This document shows positions 6,930-14,983 of a stretch of 64,000 nucleotides of DNA, piece by piece. Origin of the DNA: Fusicatenibacter saccharivorans (lineage in GTDB: Bacteria > Bacillota > Clostridia > Lachnospirales > Lachnospiraceae); contig NZ_JAQEGR010000014.1 of assembly GCF_027667425.1 (NCBI RefSeq), forward strand, positions 38,534-102,533. The letters run 5' to 3'. The stretch's first letter is position 1, and every line of letters starts with the position of its first letter. The position numbers and the translations under genes were made by a program. Under the pieces are notes generated by a model. It had not been told where the DNA came from. It saw only the letters and a list, made by a program, of their open reading frames with translations, and searched no databases.

Positions 6930-8930
6930 TCAGATCTCTCCCACCAGATATCCCTGTTTTCCGTTGCGAAGGAAAACAGGCAGTGTTTCGATCGGCGCCT
7001 CAATTTCATAGGCTTTTCCGCCCTCATAAACATCACCGGTATTTGCCAGCGTCCAGGACGCACCGGCCGGCAGATAAACGGTACGGCTCGTTGCTTTTGG
7101 CCGGACAATCGGTGCTACAAGGATGTCGGAGCCGAACATGTAAGCATCGGAGATATCCCAGCACGCTGCATCCTCCGGGAACTCATAGAACATCGTTCTC
7201 ATGACCGGTGTTCCTTTTTCGTGTGCTTCTGCCATCAGGCTTCTCGTGTAATCGCGCATTTTTTCGCGGACACCGATGAATTTTGTCAGGATTTCATAAT
7301 TTTTCTCTCCGAAGCTCCATACCTCGTTGTCAGCTCCGGTTCCCTCACGCACTTCGCCAGCCTTGTTGATGATCTCTTCTCTTGGTCCCCGGTTTCCGTG
7401 AATACGCATAACCGGGCAGAAGGTGCCAAACTGGAACCAGCGCACAAGCAGCTCCTGAAAGTCCGGATCTTCAGTCACGCCGCCGTGGAATCCACCGATA
7501 TCGGTCGTCCACCACGGAATACCGCAAAGTCCCATATGAAGACCTGCACAGATCTGTTTGCGGAAATCCTCGTAGGTCGAAAGAATATCCCCGGACCACA
7601 CAAGCGCACCGTATTTCTGGCTTCCGAGCCATGCACAGCGCACAAGGTTGACAATATCTTCCTGCCCATTCTCTTTTTGTCCTTCGTAGAACATGCGGGA
7701 ATACTCTCTCGGGTAAATATTTCCGATCTCTTCCACCGGGCCTGCGGCGTAGCGGTAGCACTCATACTCGTACGTCGAGAACTCCGGCTCTGCTTCATCC
7801 AGCCAGAATGTGCGGATGCCGAGATCTGCATAGTTTTTCTTTACTTTTTCCCAGACATACTTTCTCGTTCTCGGATTCGTTGCATCCAAAAAGACATTAT
7901 TTCCATGGAACAGCATCTGAACATCAACACCTGCATTACTCTTCACAAGAAGTCCCTGTTGTTTCATTTCTTCGTAATTTTCGCTTCTCCAGTCGATCTG
8001 CGGCCAGATGGAAACCATCGTCTCGATGCCCATCTCATGCAGCTCGTCGATCATTGCTTTCGGATCCGGGAAATATTCTTCATCAAAACGATAATCACCG
8101 CATCTTGGCCAGTGATAGTAGTCGATGACAAAGACATCCAGCGGAATGCCGCGTTTTTTGTACTCGCGTGCCACATTCAGTACCTGCTCCTGGTTGTAGT
8201 AGCGCAGCTTGCACTGCCAGAAGCCAAGGCCGTACTCCGGCATCATCGGAACCTTACCAATGGCGTCTGCAAAGTGCTCTTCAATTTCCGCCGGGGTATC
8301 GCCTGCGGTTACCCAGTAGTCGAGCTGCTTTGTGGTGCGTGCCAGCCATTCCGTTGTGTTTGTTCCGAAATGAACCTCACCGACTGCTGCATTGTGCCAC
8401 AGGAAGCCGTAGCCAAGGCTCGATACATAAAACGGAATGCTCGCCTGCGAATTGCGGTGCGCCAGTTCCAGGTTACATCCCTTCAGGTTCATTCGCTCCT
8501 GCTGATACTGTCCCATACCGTAAATCTTCTCATCCGGGTTGGAATCGAAGGATACTTTCAGCTGATAAGCGCCGCCCTTCAATGCACGGTAATCGTGTGC
8601 GCGCAGGCAGAGTGCTCCGCCGTTCGCGATCTCGGAGAGCAGCACCTCGCCCTTCTGATTCAGGAACGTAATCCGAAGCTTCTGTCCCCACGGCTGAAGC
8701 TCGAGAATCGCCTGGATTTTACCGTTTTTAATCGTCGCTTTCAGTTCATCCACCAGCTCAATTTCCGCTTCCACCGGTTCCGGATCAAGCAGTGCAATGC
8801 TTCCCTCTTCTATCTCCGAAAGAAGCGTACCTCTCACCCGAAGACTGTCCTTCTGCCACGGCTCCACCCGGACCGTCTCCCCATCCTGCCGGAAAATCAG
8901 CGCATTTCCCTGTTTCTCAAAATACTGCAT
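6930..8930 (-). CDS. glycoside hydrolase family 31 enzyme (alpha-glucosidase/alpha-xylosidase)
   Basis: A 666-residue cytoplasmic enzyme without signal peptide. The N-terminal beta-sandwich (about 1-230) precedes a TIM barrel. The nucleophile motif reads FWLDEAEPE near residue 400, and the acid/base Asp is in VWSGDI about 80 residues later. HGNRGPRE and the C-terminal beta domains are also typical. It would release terminal alpha-linked glucose or xylose from imported oligosaccharides; the exact linkage cannot be told. The ATG at 8930 has GGGAGG five bases upstream, whereas the in-frame ATG 39 bases earlier has none. It is a single-gene unit. Confidence 0.85.
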   Translation of the reverse strand: MQYFEKQGNALIFRQDGETVRVEPWQKDSLRVRGTLLSEIEEGSIALLDPEPVEAEIELVDELKATIKNGKIQAILELQPWGQKLRITFLNQKGEVLLSEIANGGALCLRAHDYRALKGGAYQLKVSFDSNPDEKIYGMGQYQQERMNLKGCNLELAHRNSQASIPFYVSSLGYGFLWHNAAVGEVHFGTNTTEWLARTTKQLDYWVTAGDTPAEIEEHFADAIGKVPMMPEYGLGFWQCKLRYYNQEQVLNVAREYKKRGIPLDVFVIDYYHWPRCGDYRFDEEYFPDPKAMIDELHEMGIETMVSIWPQIDWRSENYEEMKQQGLLVKSNAGVDVQMLFHGNNVFLDATNPRTRKYVWEKVKKNYADLGIRTFWLDEAEPEFSTYEYECYRYAAGPVEEIGNIYPREYSRMFYEGQKENGQEDIVNLVRCAWLGSQKYGALVWSGDILSTYEDFRKQICAGLHMGLCGIPWWTTDIGGFHGGVTEDPDFQELLVRWFQFGTFCPVMRIHGNRGPREEIINKAGEVREGTGADNEVWSFGEKNYEILTKFIGVREKMRDYTRSLMAEAHEKGTPVMRTMFYEFPEDAACWDISDAYMFGSDILVAPIVRPKATSRTVYLPAGASWTLANTGDVYEGGKAYEIEAPIETLPVFLRNGKQGYLVGEI

Positions 8931-9156
8931 AAAAACCTCCCTTTCCAGAACCCGCCGTTCCAAACGCATGCATGGGCTCTGCTCTTTTCGTTTACTTTCT
9001 GCTTAGCATTATACTAACATTTCCGGCAGAATACTTGATCTTAATTTTCATGTTCTAACACTATTTTGATCTTTTTCAATTATTTCCCATTGAAATAAAG
9101 CTCTTTCTTAAGGAATCGGAATTCGCCTTTCCCCTGCGTCCGTTTTTCAACGCAAA

Positions 9157-9189
9157 GAACCCCCGGAGCCATTACAGCCCCGGGGGTTC
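9157..9189 (-). terminator. terminator of the rpmG-rplA operon
   Basis: GAACCCCCGG (9157-9166) pairs with CCGGGGGTTC (9180-9189), 16 bases after the rplA stop. It ends the ribosomal operon here, so rplJ does not follow rplA. The stretch 8931-9156 otherwise only holds the 5' region of the GH31 gene. Confidence 0.75.
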
Positions 9190-9204
9190 TCAGTATTTCA
9201 TTTA

Positions 9205-9897
9205 TTATGCAAGCTTCAAAGTATTAACCTTAACTCCAGGTCCCATAGTAGGAGCCAGAGTAACGCTCTTCAGGTACTGTCCCTTCAGAGTAGCCGGTTT
9301 TGCTTTGTTGATTGCACCGATCAGCGTCTGGAAGTTGTCGCTTAACTGCTCCTCAGTAAAAGAAGCTTTTCCGATTGGCACGTGGATAATGTTTGTTTTG
9401 TCAAGACGATACTCAATCTTACCTGCTTTGATCTCTTTAACGGCTTTGGTAACATCCATAGTTACGGTACCAGCCTTCGGGTTTGGCATTAAACCTTTCG
9501 GTCCAAGTACACGGCCCAGACGACCAACAACACCCATCATATCCGGTGTAGCAACAACAACGTCGTAATCAAACCAGCCATCGTTCTGGATTTTCGGGAT
9601 CAGCTCCTCAGCTCCAACGAACTCTGCACCTGCTGCAACAGCCTCATCAGCTTTTGCGCCTTTAGCGAAAACAAGTACACGAACCTGTTTTCCGGTACCG
9701 TGCGGCAGAACAACTGCTCCACGGATCTGCTGGTCTGCGTGACGTCCGTCACAACCAGTTTTGATGTGAACTTCGATTGTCTCGTCAAATTTAGCAGTAG
9801 CTAATTTCTTAACTGTGGAAATAGCATCTGCCGGATCGTACTGAATGCTACGATCAACTGCTTTTGCAGCCTCTAAATATTTCTTACCATGTTTCAT
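9205..9897 (-). CDS. rplA: 50S ribosomal protein L1
   Basis: A 230-residue protein of normal L1 length. Recognisable stretches are the start MKHGKKYLEA, GRLGRVLGPKGLMPNPKAG in the middle and the end GPGVKVNTLKLA. L1 builds the stalk at the ribosomal E site and acts as translational repressor of its own operon by binding an mRNA copy of its rRNA site. Such a site is visible at 9915-9942, just before this gene, and again before rplK. It is the last gene of the rpmG-secE-nusG-rplK-rplA operon; a strong hairpin follows. Confidence 0.97.
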   Translation of the reverse strand: MKHGKKYLEAAKAVDRSIQYDPADAISTVKKLATAKFDETIEVHIKTGCDGRHADQQIRGAVVLPHGTGKQVRVLVFAKGAKADEAVAAGAEFVGAEELIPKIQNDGWFDYDVVVATPDMMGVVGRLGRVLGPKGLMPNPKAGTVTMDVTKAVKEIKAGKIEYRLDKTNIIHVPIGKASFTEEQLSDNFQTLIGAINKAKPATLKGQYLKSVTLAPTMGPGVKVNTLKLA

Positions 9898-9914
9898 TGT
9901 CTAATAACCTCCTG

Positions 9915-9942
9915 GTGGTAGTTGCGGGAATCTCCCTCCCAC
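9915..9942 (-). promoter_or_regulatory. probable L1-binding mRNA site before rplA
   Basis: On the minus strand GTGGGAGGGA...TTCCCGCAACTACCAC forms a GUGG/CCAC outer stem and a GGGA/UCCC inner stem. A copy with only two base changes lies before rplK at 10426-10453. Position and pattern fit the known L1 leader of the L11-L1 operon. Confidence 0.6.
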
Positions 9943-9976
9943 GTCAATACGAGAAGATGTAAACTCTTCTTCTAAA

Positions 9977-10402
9977 TTAGTCCTCTACAACGATACCCAT
10001 ACTTCTTGCGGTACCTGCGATCATGCTCATAGCTGCCTCAACAGTTGCTGCATTCAGGTCTGGCATCTTCATCTCTGCGATCTCACGAACTTTGTCCTTA
10101 GAGATAGTAGCAACTTTCGTTTTGTTCGGAACGCCGGAACCAGATTTCAGGTTGCAGGCTTTCTTAAGCAGAACTGCTGCCGGAGGAGTTTTGGTTATGA
10201 AGCTGAAACTTCTGTCTGCATATACAGTGATAACTACAGGGATGATCAGGTCTCCCTTATCTGCTGTTCTTGCGTTGAACTCTTTGGTAAACTGTACGAT
10301 GTTTACTCCGTGCTGTCCAAGTGCAGGTCCAACCGGTGGTGCTGGTGTTGCTTTACCAGCAGGAATCTGTAATTTGATATATCCTGTAACTTTCTTTGCC
10401 AT
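9977..10402 (-). CDS. rplK: 50S ribosomal protein L11
   Basis: A 141-residue protein, full family length. The start MAKKVTGYIKLQIPAGKATP and the stretch PPVGPALGQHGVNI are diagnostic; the C-terminal rRNA-binding domain ends TARSMGIVVED. L11 forms the base of the GTPase-associated centre with 23S rRNA. The ATG at 10402 follows TAGGAGG; an upstream in-frame extension to 10471 would run through the L1 site and is not coding. It lies between nusG and rplA. Confidence 0.97.
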   Translation of the reverse strand: MAKKVTGYIKLQIPAGKATPAPPVGPALGQHGVNIVQFTKEFNARTADKGDLIIPVVITVYADRSFSFITKTPPAAVLLKKACNLKSGSGVPNKTKVATISKDKVREIAEMKMPDLNAATVEAAMSMIAGTARSMGIVVED

Positions 10403-10425
10403 TTTACGGCACCTCCTAAATAAAT

Positions 10426-10453
10426 GTGGTAATTGCGGGAATTTCCCTCCCAC
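10426..10453 (-). promoter_or_regulatory. probable L1-binding mRNA site before rplK
   Basis: GTGGGAGGGAAATTCCCGC followed by AATTACCAC can form the same two-part stem as the site before rplA. Two sites in one operon would let L1 repress L11 and itself separately. Confidence 0.6.
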
Positions 10454-10474
10454 GAAACGCCCCTGGGGCATTTC

Positions 10475-10996
10475 TTACATCTTCTTGACTTCTGCGAAAC
10501 TTATTTCTACCGGCGTTTCGCGGCCGAACAGCTCAACATTGATGGTAACCATCTGTTTTGTATCGTTGATACTCTGAATCAGTCCGGTTGTATCCTTCCA
10601 TGCGCCGCCTGTTACAACGACTGCATCGCCGACTTCAAGGTCAAGCTCAACCTTTTCCTCACCACCGGTGATTCCAAGGTTCACCATTTCCTCATCCGTA
10701 AGCGGTACCGGCTTGGATCCCGGTCCTACGAAGCCCGTAACACCTCTGGTATTGCGGACAACATACCAGGTATCGTCGTTCATGATCATGTTGATCAGAA
10801 CGTAGCCCGGAAACAATTTCCGGAGTACCTGTTTCTTGGTTCCGTTCTTGACTTCAACAACTTCTTCCATAGGAACACGTACTTCCAAAATCTGATCCTC
10901 AAGATGACGGTTCTCAATTGTTTTCTCAATATTGGCTTTTACTTTGTTTTCATAGCCCGAATAGGTGTGGACTACATACCAGTTTACTTCTGACAT
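10475..10996 (-). CDS. nusG: transcription termination/antitermination factor NusG
   Basis: A 173-residue protein. The NGN domain starts WYVVHTYSGYENKVKANIE and contains the FPGYVLI segment; the C-terminal KOW domain is VGDAVVVTGGAWKDTTGLI. NusG binds RNA polymerase and couples it to NusE or Rho. It sits directly after secE and before rplK, the usual order. The gene is complete and unremarkable. Confidence 0.97.
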   Translation of the reverse strand: MSEVNWYVVHTYSGYENKVKANIEKTIENRHLEDQILEVRVPMEEVVEVKNGTKKQVLRKLFPGYVLINMIMNDDTWYVVRNTRGVTGFVGPGSKPVPLTDEEMVNLGITGGEEKVELDLEVGDAVVVTGGAWKDTTGLIQSINDTKQMVTINVELFGRETPVEISFAEVKKM

Positions 10997-11012
10997 TCTG
11001 ACACCTTTATCC

Positions 11013-11213
11013 TTATTTGATCAATAAATTGACGAACTCGATTACAGCGCTGTCAACCAGGGTGATTAACCCGCAGGTTACTGCAGAGATCGCTACGACT
11101 GCAACGGTCTGCTTGCCCAGCGTTTTGTTGTCAACCCAGATGATTTTTCTGAACTCTGCTTTCAAGCCCTTGAACCAGCTCTTTTTGGATGCTTTTTTTT
11201 CAGTTTCTGCCAT
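11013..11213 (-). CDS. secE: protein translocase subunit SecE
   Basis: A 66-residue single-span membrane protein. A basic cytosolic part with the motif WFKGLKAEFRKIIW is followed by one hydrophobic helix (about residues 33-55). SecE clamps SecY in the translocon. The ATG at 11213 follows AAGAGGTGAT; the ATG 18 bases upstream lies in that ribosome site. It lies 21 bases after rpmG and 16 bases before nusG. Confidence 0.95.
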   Translation of the reverse strand: MAETEKKASKKSWFKGLKAEFRKIIWVDNKTLGKQTVAVVAISAVTCGLITLVDSAVIEFVNLLIK

Positions 11214-11234
11214 TGGATCACCTCTTACCAAAGA

Positions 11235-11384
11235 TTATTTGGTTTCTTTGTGCATTGTGTGCTTTTTGCAGAATCTGCAGTACTTCTTTGTCTCCATTCT
11301 CTCAGGATGGTTCTTTTTCTCTTTTGTCATGTTGTAATTACGCTGTTTGCATTCAGTACATGCCAATGTGATTTTTACGCGCAC
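11235..11384 (-). CDS. rpmG: 50S ribosomal protein L33
   Basis: A 49-residue zinc-ribbon protein beginning MRVKITLACTECKQRNYN and ending with YCRFCKKHTMHKETK. The two CxxC pairs (ECK...CxxC arrangement at Cys9/Cys12 and Cys36/Cys39) mark the Zn-binding form of L33. The start is GTG at 11384 with AGTGGAGGTGG upstream. It is the first gene of the secE-nusG-rplK-rplA operon, as is common in Clostridia. Confidence 0.95.
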   Translation of the reverse strand: MRVKITLACTECKQRNYNMTKEKKNHPERMETKKYCRFCKKHTMHKETK

Positions 11385-11529
11385 GACTTCCACCTCCACT
11401 GTGTATTTGCGTTATCGCTTGTGATCCTTGCGGATCAGCGGCGGTCTCTTCATTTCTGCCCTGTTTTTGCTGCTCGTACTTCAGCAATTTCAGGCATAAA
11501 AAAAAGACCTTCTTCCATGTCGCTGGTTT

Positions 11530-11558
11530 ATTGTAGCACAGGAACTGCCTGTTGTCAA
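11530..11558 (-). promoter_or_regulatory. promoter of the rpmG operon
   Basis: Minus-strand TTGACA (11553-11558) and TACAAT (11530-11535) are spaced 17 bases. The leader of about 140 bases to rpmG holds a hairpin near 11415-11440 (CGCT/AGCG with GATCC/GGATC) and no gene. Confidence 0.85.
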
Positions 11559-11662
11559 CAAAATTCACCAAAGTACGCTGAGATTTTTTATCAGGATCGT
11601 ATCGTTCACCGGTGTCCGGCGAGCTGTAACACCCTGTTTGTTCAAGGCGGTTCCGGACAGGA

Positions 11663-11702
11663 AATGGTTCTGCGCGCAATTTTTCCTGCGCGCAGAACCA
11701 TT
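11663..11702 (-). terminator. strong hairpin closing the peptide-use operon
   Basis: A perfect 16-bp stem: AATGGTTCTGCGCGCA (11663-11678) with TGCGCGCAGAACCATT (11687-11702), 26 bases after the stop of the C69 dipeptidase gene. It ends the long operon before the ribosomal promoter. Confidence 0.75.
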
Positions 11703-11728
11703 CTCCTATTCTTTCCCTAAAAAAAGCC

Positions 11729-13213
11729 TTACGCATCCGATCTGGAATACGCGTTTTTCATCTGGTTACTGAGTTCAAAGAGTACCTTGTGCAGTGTTGC
11801 ACCTGTCTCTTTTTTCAGCATTTCAGCGATTTTGTTGTTTGCTTCTTCTCTCAATTGTGTCTGTTTTGTTTCGTCTGTCTCCCCTGCAAGCAGCGCATCG
11901 TACTGATGGATCAGTGCATGGCCTTTTGCCATCACCTTTTCCTGATACCGCTCAATGTGGAAGATAGAAGACTTATAGGATGCATCTGCCATTGCTGCCA
12001 CCATGCGGCTTGCCCAGTAGAAGTTATCTGTGGAAACCTCTCCCGTTGTGTTGGAAAGATACTCCGGTGTTGTCGTCACATCGGTGTAGAACGGAACCAG
12101 CACATTGAATGCATTTGACGCAAATGCAATCCACTGCAGAATGCCGTTGTCTCCTTTGTGATCCGGGCGCATCTGGATGACAGAAAGGAAATCGGTCCGG
12201 TTGACACCGATGGAGCGGTATGCCCCTTTCCACGATTTATCGCCGTATGCGGCATACGGGTCGTACGGTGTTCCCTGATAGTGGGAGGACAGTACGTATT
12301 TCACATCCTCTACGGTGATCTTCTTCTCCGGAACCATCATCCACGGAATATCGTCAGATACCGGTGTGTAATCGGCATCCGGTCCGTCCCATTTTTTCGT
12401 GTGCGGGTTCAGACAGCGCTCCATGAACCAGGCACGCGGTGTATTGTAAACGTGATCGGAATCATCGTGGCTTCCGAAGGCATCGCGCGGATTAAAATTT
12501 CCATCCATAGAAAGATCCAGATGATATGTTTCAATAAATTCTTTCAAGTCTGCTGAGCACATATATTCCTTCTGTTCGCCGAGTGCATCCTCCAGATCAA
12601 AATGGTCGATGCCAAGCTGGTTCGGCATGGCCACATAATGGTCATCCGGCACTTTCACTGCCATCCAGTGATGGCCGCCGATCGTCTCCAGCCACCAGAT
12701 CTCATCGTGGTCCTGAAATGCAATGCCGTTCATCTCGTATGTACCGTACTGCTCCAGCAGGCTGCCAAGTCTTTTGACACCTTCTCTGGCGCTTTTAATA
12801 TAAGGAAGAACAATATAAACGAGGTCCTCCTCGCCGATTCCGCCCGGAACCTCTTCTTTTCCATCTTCCGCCGGCTGATAAACGACAAGCGGATCAGCAC
12901 CCAGCACACGCGGATTCGATGTGATTGTCTCGGTCGCAGTCATGCCGACCTGCGCTGCATTCACGCCGCTTGCCGCCCAGACACCCTCGCCTTTTTCTGC
13001 GTTTGGCACTGCAGTGTACCGCATCGGATTGTCCGGAAGCTCAATGGTCAGATGAGAAATCTCGGTTTTATAGGTTCTCGGCTGCTCCTCCGGGTGAATC
13101 ACTACAAATTTTTTCGATGTATAATGGCCTGCACCGGAATCGTCGTTTCGCGCGATCATGGTGGAACCGTCATACGATGCTTTCTTTCCAACTAAAATGG
13201 TTGTACAAGGCAT
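11729..13213 (-). CDS. pepD: C69 family dipeptidase
   Basis: A 494-residue cytosolic peptidase of the Ntn-hydrolase fold. Cys3 (MPCTTILVG) becomes the N-terminal nucleophile after short processing. GSTMIARNDDSG and MTATETITSNPRVLG are further family stretches, as is NGIAFQDHDEIWWLET. PepD enzymes split a broad range of dipeptides. It is the last gene of the ten-gene run that starts with the oligopeptide-binding protein. A good AAGGAGG precedes the ATG. The substrate preference within this locus is unknown. Confidence 0.9.
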   Translation of the reverse strand: MPCTTILVGKKASYDGSTMIARNDDSGAGHYTSKKFVVIHPEEQPRTYKTEISHLTIELPDNPMRYTAVPNAEKGEGVWAASGVNAAQVGMTATETITSNPRVLGADPLVVYQPAEDGKEEVPGGIGEEDLVYIVLPYIKSAREGVKRLGSLLEQYGTYEMNGIAFQDHDEIWWLETIGGHHWMAVKVPDDHYVAMPNQLGIDHFDLEDALGEQKEYMCSADLKEFIETYHLDLSMDGNFNPRDAFGSHDDSDHVYNTPRAWFMERCLNPHTKKWDGPDADYTPVSDDIPWMMVPEKKITVEDVKYVLSSHYQGTPYDPYAAYGDKSWKGAYRSIGVNRTDFLSVIQMRPDHKGDNGILQWIAFASNAFNVLVPFYTDVTTTPEYLSNTTGEVSTDNFYWASRMVAAMADASYKSSIFHIERYQEKVMAKGHALIHQYDALLAGETDETKQTQLREEANNKIAEMLKKETGATLHKVLFELSNQMKNAYSRSDA

Positions 13214-13285
13214 AGCTATAGCCCTCCTTTTGCTGTCTTATGCTTCCGATTATGACATCTTCAGCTGCGATTTGCAAGCACCATG

Positions 13286-14983
13286 TTATCTGTCGTTTTC
13301 TTCCTTTTTCACAAAATAAACCGTATCAATTCCTTCTCCCCTGTCATCCTTCAGCCGCCGGACAAGACTATATCCCAGCTTGTCCAGGATATGCTCCTGG
13401 GCCCCGTTCGTGGACCAGGTACGGAGAGTAATCCGGCTTCCCGGAAATTTTGCTGCGATATCCTTTTCTGCTTCTGCATACATTACCTCCGAAATTCCCT
13501 GTCCGCGGTAATCCGGCCAGACGCAGAGGGTGGTCAGATAGCAGGAATCCGGATATGCTTCCAGATTCTCACAGTTAAAGTGATCCTTCCAGGTCATAAA
13601 GGCCCGCACGACTCCCTCTTCCTTCCACAGCACCACATGCTGACTGCAGATATTCTCCAGATATTCTGCAATTCCATCCGTCTTTTCTTCTGTCTCGGCC
13701 CAGTTCGTCTGGGATGTACTGTTGCGGTGGGAAAGCGGCGGAACGAAATCCTGATCGCACAGCTCCAGCAGCTGCCGGATTTCCTCTTTCTCTTTTCGAT
13801 CCTCTATCCCGTCCCTTACAACGACTCTGCTCTCGCAGCACATCCACGGAAGCCGGCATACGAGTGCTACGGCTGCACACATGCCATCTTCTACGCTGGC
13901 GGCATCGAGCCATTCTTCTCTGGTATGCGCTCCCCCGCCCCGGCAGAAACCGACGCAGATAGCAGGAATATGCCGCGACAATGGGATATTACAGTCTGTG
14001 GATGCTTCAGAGCATACTGGTTCTTCCCCATCGGCTGCCTTCAGCGTTTTCTGTGCGCACCGCGTCATACGTGCCATCTGGACAGGATCGGTTTCTCTTG
14101 CGCACGGCCGCTTTCCGACGAGCTTGCAGGAATACTGTACCTCCTCACTCTGGCGTGCTGCTATGGTCTCCTCCAGATATGTTTCGCAGGCTTCCAGGCT
14201 CCGGTAATCCTCCGAACGGAATTCAAACAGCATGGAGGCATCCTGCGCGATCGTATTGACGGAGGTTCCTCCCTCTATTTTTCCCACATTGTATGTTGTA
14301 TGGGATGCTGCATCCGTCTGAAAACGGTAAAGCTCTCCGATCAGGCCCGCAAGCTCTGCAATGGCATTTTTTCTTCCGAAATTCAGGAAGGAATGACCGC
14401 CCTTTGTTTTTGCCGAAATCCGATACCGCACAGATCCAATGCAGATGGGATACATTTTATCCCGATACAGGTCAAAGGCTGCCATTCCGCACAGATTTTT
14501 TTCATAATGGTCGACAAGCGCGCGAACTCCGCACAGATTGCCAAGCCCTTCTTCTCCAAGATCCGCTGCAAAAATCAGACCGCATGGAAGCTCCGGCTCT
14601 GTCTCATGAACGTATTTTGCCGCCATCAGAAGCATCACAACATTCACGGTATCGTCCGTGATGCCGGGACAACGCCAGATCATTCCGTCTTCTTTGATCT
14701 CCAGCGGCTCCTCCAGCGAAAACACGGTGTCCAGATGCGCCGTATACAGAACCTTCTTTTCCTGTTCCGGCCGATACTCCCAGATTACATTTCCAAGCTC
14801 ATCCGTATGAACTGACTCCATGCCCTGCTGTTTCATCCATTCCATGCAATATGCGATTCTCTGATCCTCTTTTCCCGTTTCCGTCGGGGTCAGTGTCAGC
14901 TCCCGCAGCGTCTGCAGCGCAAGTTCTTTGTTGTTCCGGCAAAAGTTTCGGTATTCTTCTTCTATTTCCCATTTTTTACGCAT
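13286..14983 (-). CDS. M20 peptidase fused to a GNAT acetyltransferase
   Basis: A 565-residue two-domain protein. Residues about 1-375 are an M20 di-zinc peptidase: TAHLDTVF (first metal His and Asp), CPGITDDTVN (bridging Asp), DLGEEGLG (catalytic and metal Glu), and a late AHTREEW His. The lid domain has GGHSFLNFG. Residues about 400-565 form a GNAT fold with the acetyl-CoA loop VWPDYRGQGISEVMY. Peptidase and acetyltransferase in one chain suggest that a released amino acid or peptide is acetylated, or regulated; this is inference. The ATG at 14983 follows GGAAGGA and overlaps the capA-like stop by 8 bases, indicating translational coupling. Confidence 0.85.
   Translation of the reverse strand: MRKKWEIEEEYRNFCRNNKELALQTLRELTLTPTETGKEDQRIAYCMEWMKQQGMESVHTDELGNVIWEYRPEQEKKVLYTAHLDTVFSLEEPLEIKEDGMIWRCPGITDDTVNVVMLLMAAKYVHETEPELPCGLIFAADLGEEGLGNLCGVRALVDHYEKNLCGMAAFDLYRDKMYPICIGSVRYRISAKTKGGHSFLNFGRKNAIAELAGLIGELYRFQTDAASHTTYNVGKIEGGTSVNTIAQDASMLFEFRSEDYRSLEACETYLEETIAARQSEEVQYSCKLVGKRPCARETDPVQMARMTRCAQKTLKAADGEEPVCSEASTDCNIPLSRHIPAICVGFCRGGGAHTREEWLDAASVEDGMCAAVALVCRLPWMCCESRVVVRDGIEDRKEKEEIRQLLELCDQDFVPPLSHRNSTSQTNWAETEEKTDGIAEYLENICSQHVVLWKEEGVVRAFMTWKDHFNCENLEAYPDSCYLTTLCVWPDYRGQGISEVMYAEAEKDIAAKFPGSRITLRTWSTNGAQEHILDKLGYSLVRRLKDDRGEGIDTVYFVKKEENDR

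Noticed and set aside
7221..9017. A 598-codon open frame opposite the GH31 gene, and similar long ones at 13283-14815 and 48220-49689
   Set aside because: Antisense shadows of well-identified enzymes; composition is rich in Cys/His/Phe and no family features or ribosome sites are seen.
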